Source of the DNA: CAZJYI01 sp964550025
GTDB taxonomy: Bacteria > Verrucomicrobiota > Kiritimatiellia > UBA8416 > CAYOBW01
Reading direction: 5' to 3'
Assembly: GCA_964550025.1 (NCBI GenBank)
Contig: CAZJYI010000306.1
Location: 1-7,978 of the forward strand
DNA: 7,978 nt
A program made the translations under genes and the position numbers. Shown one piece after another: positions 4,130 to 7,978 of this stretch; within the stretch, counting starts at the first letter, position 1; every line of letters begins with the position of its first letter. A model generated the notes under the pieces. The model saw only the letters and a program-made list of their open reading frames with translations. It did no database searches and was not told where the DNA came from.

Positions 4130-5944
4130 TTACCGTTCCGTAATGAAGGCTCCACGCAGTGCTTGCACGACGGCACTGGCGGCAGCGGGGACGCGTAGAC
4201 GGTTCAGGCCTGCCTCCATGTGCAGTTCATCTTCGGCGAGCCGCTCACCGGTGCAACTGGTGACCGTCATGCGAACCGGCCCGAGAGGGGCGTTGAGGTC
4301 CACGAGGAGTTCCGGCTCGTAGGTCCCGTTGACGAGAATCAACTGCTCCGGAAGCTCCTCGTCGAGTCGCAAAGGCATGTCGGCGTAGAATGCCGCGAGC
4401 AGCTTGGACTCGTTCTTCGCCACCACCAGGGGATACAGTTGATGAGGATGCAGCGGCCGCAACTCGCCATCCAACAGCACATCCCGGTGTTCGCGGCAGA
4501 ACGCGAGTTGCTGCCTGAGCATCCATTCGTGGGGCTCCGTCAGTTCGGCTACTTTGCGTGAGATCTGCGGCACCGAAAAGAGCGCATGGATGATCTGCAT
4601 GGCCGCGCTCTCCGCCGGTTCGTCATCGTGCCAGGTGATAGGATCGGAGTGCACGGCGGTTTCCCCGCACAGCAGTCGCGCATCCAACGTGCGCACGCGG
4701 TTATCGCCAATGCTGTTGGGGCAGTCAACCGCCCTGAACATGTTCCCGTACTTGCGCATGGCGGGGCCCACATAGTGCTGCCTGAATTCGACCAGTAGGT
4801 CCGGGTTGATGCTCTTGAGCCTGGCCATGACATCGTCGAGCAGCTTGCACACCCCTTCGCCGAGGGAGGGGCAGTCATGGCCATCCCTGGACACGTCCTG
4901 GATCCCCCGGGGTAAACCAAAGGTACCGATGAAATCCATCTTCAGACCATCAATCCCGTAGCGCCTGACAAACGCCTCATAGATCTCGACCAGGTAGGCC
5001 CTGGTTTCAGGGAAGCGCGGGTCAAGCCTGAAAACGTTGGCGTCCTTCCGGGCGGGCAAGAGCATGTCCTTGAAACGTTGGTAGGCCTTCGACTCCACGC
5101 CAACGTACGGCACCGAAAACCAGACCATGTACTTCATGCCCAAAGCCTGAACCCGTTTCACGTGGTCGGCGAAGTCGGGGAGTTTCGCTTCGCACACCTC
5201 CCAGTCGCCGTTGTTCTGATAGCCGAACTCGGTCTGGTCTGTCTGCCAACCGTCATCGAGGATCACGGTCTCCATCCCCAGTTCCCTGGCCTTGGCACAC
5301 TGCTTCTCGAGGTCATCCGGATCGATATTGAGCATGTAGCTGTACCAGGACGAGAGTAGCGGCATGCGCGCGGCCTCTGGAACGGCGCACGGCGCGTACT
5401 CCGACATGCCCGCCCACCACTGCGAAACATCCCTGAGGGCCGCGTAGTACGGAGCCCTGCGAAAATCGAACCGAAGGGTGACGGCATAGCTGCTCACCAC
5501 GCCGACCGAGGCGCCGATGATCTGCGCCATCGAGTCGTAGGTCTTGCCGTGCCGATACGACCCCCCGGTCCTCGTGTCGTGCACGGCGTCCGACAAGGCC
5601 CAGGTGCAGGCATTGATTCCCTCGAGGTTGTAGAGGCAGTAGACAGGCATGCCACTGTTCGCACGACTGTCGACAACGTTCTCCGTTCCGGTACCGGCGT
5701 CCAATCCACGGTTGAAGAAGCAACGAGAGTTCCACTTGTAGTGCAGGTCGACCGACGGCACCTTCCAGAGCAAGGTGAGGTCGGGCAGCATCGCCGCCTC
5801 CGGGGCCGTTGCGCGGAGCCGAACGGCGAACACGCCCGGGATCGAGGCATCCTCGCAGGTCAGTTCGGCGGCAAAGGGACCAAGATCCGCCTCGAGCGCG
5901 ATCGTCATCCCGTTGCATTCAATTTCAGTACGTTGGTTCTTCAT
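4130..5944 (-). CDS. GH36-type alpha-galactosidase-like glycoside hydrolase
   Basis: The 604-residue protein matches the melibiase/GH36 architecture: an N-terminal beta-sandwich (about 1-190), a TIM barrel (about 195-500) and a C-terminal beta domain. Barrel landmarks are Leu-Ser-Ser-Trp-Tyr-Ser-Tyr (197-203), Thr-Val-Ile-Leu-Asp-Asp-Gly-Trp-Gln (226-234) and Asp-Gly-Leu-Lys-Met-Asp-Phe (332-338), with Asp337 the likely nucleophile. Phe-Arg-Ala-Val-Asp-Cys-Pro-Asn-Ser (403-411) places Asp407 as likely acid/base, followed by Gly-Asp-Asn-Arg. These fit a retaining enzyme cleaving terminal alpha-linked galactose or a related sugar; the exact substrate is unknown. No signal peptide is seen, so it is probably cytoplasmic. 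At 604 residues it is shorter than classical GH36 enzymes of around 700. ATG 5944 is chosen because GGGGAG lies six bases upstream. It follows the esterase gene by 31 bases, suggesting one transcript. Confidence 0.88.
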   Translation of the reverse strand: MKNQRTEIECNGMTIALEADLGPFAAELTCEDASIPGVFAVRLRATAPEAAMLPDLTLLWKVPSVDLHYKWNSRCFFNRGLDAGTGTENVVDSRANSGMPVYCLYNLEGINACTWALSDAVHDTRTGGSYRHGKTYDSMAQIIGASVGVVSSYAVTLRFDFRRAPYYAALRDVSQWWAGMSEYAPCAVPEAARMPLLSSWYSYMLNIDPDDLEKQCAKARELGMETVILDDGWQTDQTEFGYQNNGDWEVCEAKLPDFADHVKRVQALGMKYMVWFSVPYVGVESKAYQRFKDMLLPARKDANVFRLDPRFPETRAYLVEIYEAFVRRYGIDGLKMDFIGTFGLPRGIQDVSRDGHDCPSLGEGVCKLLDDVMARLKSINPDLLVEFRQHYVGPAMRKYGNMFRAVDCPNSIGDNRVRTLDARLLCGETAVHSDPITWHDDEPAESAAMQIIHALFSVPQISRKVAELTEPHEWMLRQQLAFCREHRDVLLDGELRPLHPHQLYPLVVAKNESKLLAAFYADMPLRLDEELPEQLILVNGTYEPELLVDLNAPLGPVRMTVTSCTGERLAEDELHMEAGLNRLRVPAAASAVVQALRGAFITER

Positions 5945-5975
5945 GACTGTCTCCCCGTCCCGGGAATTCCGAGGG

Positions 5976-7700
5976 TCACTTCTGCTCTATCTCCAGCAGG
6001 GCTTCGGCCTCTGCGTGGATCGTGGGCTCGTCACCATTCATCAGGTTCGCCAGGCTGCGGGCCATGGCGTTGCCGGCTAAGCAGAGGAACTTGGCGCTGC
6101 CGAAGTAATGAAGTCCGCTATTGCTGCACGAGCAGTTGATGACCTGTTCGGCCTTCTTGTATTCATCACTCTCCTCACCGAAGGCGGTCATGACCGACGT
6201 TTTGAATCCGAGCTCGAGAGGATAGTACTTCACGGTATTGACGATATCGACCGTGCCCTTTACGTCTGCGTCCCTCGCAGCGTAGAGCATGCCGCTGTTT
6301 ACGTGACCGTCAAACGTGGTCTGCGCCCAGGCGCTGTGGCCGACCAGGCCGCACACGACCGGCAGCTCGGGCTCTTTCACTTCTTTGCGGAAGTCCTTGA
6401 TGAAGTGGACCAGCTGCTCACCATAGGCCGGGTTGCCCATGTCGTTCCAGCCCTGGAACCAGACCAGGCCCGTCAGCTCATATCCCGCCTTCGGATCATA
6501 GTCGGGATGGTATTTCCCCGGATGGCCCAGCACGTTCCGGATATGTGCTATGGCCCGCTGCCAGCACGCCCCGGTTCCTGTCTGGGGCTGCTTCGGCGTG
6601 AATTCGATTCCGGCCTTCGTTGCATCCTCGGCAGCCGCCTTGTTCTTAGCATCGCGTGTGGCCTTTTCGATCGGAGTCTCGGCATTGGCCAGGGATGGCG
6701 GCCGCCAGGGGACGTGCACACTGGTGCCGCCCCAGGCACATTTCACGATCAGCACAGGGCCGTCAACCAATCGTTCAAAGCTGATACCGAAAGCATATTC
6801 AGGACCGGATAGCTGCGCATGCTTTCCATATCCGACTGAAAGCACCCCTTGCGTGACGTGGTCTTTCTTGAAGCCCGTTGGTTCACCACTAACCTCACCA
6901 AGAACGGTGATCCTCGTGCGCTCGGCGATGGGCAGGTTGACGTGTTCTTTGACAACTTCCGCAAAAGCGGTCCTATCCTTGCCAAAGTTCTTATCCTCTT
7001 TCCTCCTGGCCTCAAGCGCCTCTTTGAGACGATCAAAGTCTTCTGGTTTTGTGCCCTTCAGGAATATCTCCCGAACACGCTTGATGTCGTCGGCGATCAG
7101 TTCGTCGCGCTTACCCAGTTCCTTAATGGCTACCTTCGGATGGCGCTTGTTTTCCGGCGACTCAATATACTCCTCCATGCGCTTGTAGATTCCCTCCTCT
7201 TCCGCCTTCTTGTCGAGGAAGGGATACATCGTCTTCGTTCCGGTCTTGGGTGCCGGCCCGTATTCCGGCAGCCAGTCATTTCTCGTAGCGTTTCTGCCGA
7301 AGTTCCCATAGACCAGCTTGCGCCAATGCGCTCGTGAGGTCCTGCGTTCTTCGATCAGTGCCTTCCCCCTGGCATTGAACTCCGCTGAGTTGCCGAAGGC
7401 GAAGTCCAGCCCCTTCCAGTAGAAGTAATCAGGGTTATAATAGCGAGACTTGGCCGTCGCCACTTCAGGCGGAGGTACATACATGGGCTGGGTCAGATAC
7501 CACGCCGTGAGCGGGTGCGAATACCCCACCATGTTCGACTGCCCCATGAGGAAGACGATCTTGAGTTTCTGCTTGTCTACTGCCGCCTTGGGCGAAGCGT
7601 CAGTGGCGTGCATGTGGCTCGCCACGAGAACGGTCAATGCCGTGAACAGAATCACAGCGGGCAAGGTAGCGTTGCATACAGTGGGTCTGTTCTTTTTCAT
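5976..7700 (-). CDS. Secreted SASA-family (sialate O-acetylesterase-like) SGNH esterase
   Basis: I start this at ATG 7700 (574 residues) because GGAGG sits four bases upstream and the protein then opens with a signal peptide: Met-Lys-Lys-Asn-Arg, hydrophobic core 12-28, likely cleavage near Ala32. The frame extends upstream to 7784 but without such a start. Val-Phe-Leu-Met-Gly-Gln-Ser-Asn-Met (49-57) is the SASA block with nucleophile Ser55. Other blocks are Gly-Pro-Glu-Tyr-Ala-Phe-Gly (299-305), Ala-Trp-Gly-Gly-Thr-Ser (322-327), Trp-Phe-Gln-Gly-Trp-Asn-Asp-Met (414-421) and Leu-His-Tyr-Phe-Gly-Ser-Ala-Lys (530-537) with catalytic His531. The usual Asp three residues before that His is Ser528. 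Residues 160-265 are a long Lys/Glu-rich, probably helical insertion. The family removes O-acetyl groups from sugars; the glycan is unknown. It is first in the cluster with GH36 and the SUMF1-like gene. Confidence 0.87.
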   Translation of the reverse strand: MKKNRPTVCNATLPAVILFTALTVLVASHMHATDASPKAAVDKQKLKIVFLMGQSNMVGYSHPLTAWYLTQPMYVPPPEVATAKSRYYNPDYFYWKGLDFAFGNSAEFNARGKALIEERRTSRAHWRKLVYGNFGRNATRNDWLPEYGPAPKTGTKTMYPFLDKKAEEEGIYKRMEEYIESPENKRHPKVAIKELGKRDELIADDIKRVREIFLKGTKPEDFDRLKEALEARRKEDKNFGKDRTAFAEVVKEHVNLPIAERTRITVLGEVSGEPTGFKKDHVTQGVLSVGYGKHAQLSGPEYAFGISFERLVDGPVLIVKCAWGGTSVHVPWRPPSLANAETPIEKATRDAKNKAAAEDATKAGIEFTPKQPQTGTGACWQRAIAHIRNVLGHPGKYHPDYDPKAGYELTGLVWFQGWNDMGNPAYGEQLVHFIKDFRKEVKEPELPVVCGLVGHSAWAQTTFDGHVNSGMLYAARDADVKGTVDIVNTVKYYPLELGFKTSVMTAFGEESDEYKKAEQVINCSCSNSGLHYFGSAKFLCLAGNAMARSLANLMNGDEPTIHAEAEALLEIEQK

Positions 7701-7853
7701 CGTTCCTCCATTACTTCTCCTAGCGATTCCCATGAAACCGACATCCAGTTCAGGGCTCAAGATGGGGTCTTGAAGCCACAACACTCACAGGGCCGGTCAG
7801 GCCCCACGGGACCAGCGGCGCATCTTTCGCGAAGTAGTTCCAGGTCGTGAAAC
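7701..7853 (-). promoter_or_regulatory. Upstream region of the esterase-GH36 cluster, with small dyads
   Basis: No gene is evident. GGAGG just above 7700 is the esterase ribosome-binding site. A palindrome TCAAGA-tgggg-TCTTGA at 7757-7773 and a stem GGGCC-ggtca-GGCCC at 7790-7804 lie 57 to 104 bases upstream of the start codon. Either could be an operator or a leader hairpin. On the minus strand, TTGAGC followed after 17 bases by TTTCAT is the only promoter-like pair I could see and it is weak. Confidence 0.3.
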
Positions 7854-7978
7854 AATGCCAGGTGACAGACCCTCCTTCTACACTGGGCGGCATGGTGGAG
7901 CAAGTCTATCGTCCAGTACCAAGTGTACCGGGGTCAGCCCTTAAGTTAAAAGTTAAAAGCTATGTGCGTAGCGAGCCA
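7854..7978. repeat. REP-like intergenic sequence at the right edge
   Basis: This non-coding stretch holds AATGCCAGGTGACAGACC (7854-7871) and, 50 bases on, GTGTACCGGGGTCAGCCC (7923-7940) followed by two tandem copies of AGTTAAA (7944-7957). GGGTCTGNC / GGGGTCAG-type elements of this kind are familiar from bacterial repetitive extragenic sequences associated with REP-type transposases. No transposase gene is in the window, so the assignment is by resemblance only. Confidence 0.35.

Noticed and set aside
7701..7784. N-terminal extension of the esterase to 7784
   Set aside because: The ATG at 7700 has GGAGG at ideal spacing and begins a typical signal peptide; the extra 28 residues would bury that peptide internally.
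1..7978. tRNA, rRNA or riboswitch
   Set aside because: No cloverleaf with a T-loop GTTCGAATC-type core, no rRNA-like segment and no known riboswitch core was seen on reading both strands.

Overview
The window is a GC-rich bacterial segment that looks like the PVC superphylum (Verrucomicrobiota, Kiritimatiellota or Lentisphaerota). This is inferred from content. There is a secreted SASA-family esterase, a GH36 glycosidase, and an exported formylglycine-enzyme-like (SUMF1) protein ending in the kind of C-terminal module (Thr-Trp-Asn-Ser ... Arg-Thr-Tyr ... Trp-Thr-Val-Val ... Phe-Phe-Arg) common in secreted proteins of that group. No rRNA or marker gene is present, so the taxonomy is tentative.

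Layout, left to right. 1-166: a possible minus-strand gene start running off the left edge, then a short control region. 167-496 (+): an unrecognised 109-residue protein. 497-732: non-coding, with five AACGA repeats and two stem-loops. 733-2330 (-): an AbiE-type (type IV) toxin-antitoxin operon, AbiEi antitoxin followed by AbiEii nucleotidyltransferase toxin, overlapping by four bases (GTGA). Its upstream region carries three copies of the nonamer ATGCAAACG, two forming an inverted repeat over a candidate promoter and the third on the antitoxin start codon. This is a convincing candidate autoregulatory operator. 2440-2462: a perfect hairpin. 2489-about 3196 (-): a tyrosine recombinase pseudogene with a frameshift near 3130 and an internal deletion near 2800 that removed much of the catalytic domain.

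3198-7700 (-): a three-gene cluster, probably one operon read right to left: secreted SASA-type esterase, cytoplasmic-looking GH36 alpha-galactosidase-like enzyme, then the exported SUMF1-like protein. Gaps are 31 and 65 bases and each gene has a good Shine-Dalgarno sequence. It looks like a small glycan-degradation unit in which the esterase would remove acyl groups outside the cytoplasm and the glycosidase would cleave alpha-linked sugars. The SUMF1-like protein is abnormal: only the first half of the domain is present, it has internal gaps, and it is joined in frame to a different exported-protein module. 7701-7978 is the upstream region, with two small dyads and, at the far right, sequence resembling REP-type intergenic repeats.

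The AbiE pair next to a dead integrase suggests the eroded remains of an integrated element beside a catabolic operon. The clearest non-routine signals are the three-site AbiE operator, the chimeric SUMF1 protein, the charged insertion in the esterase and the phased AACGA repeats. I see no strong evidence for an entirely new system.
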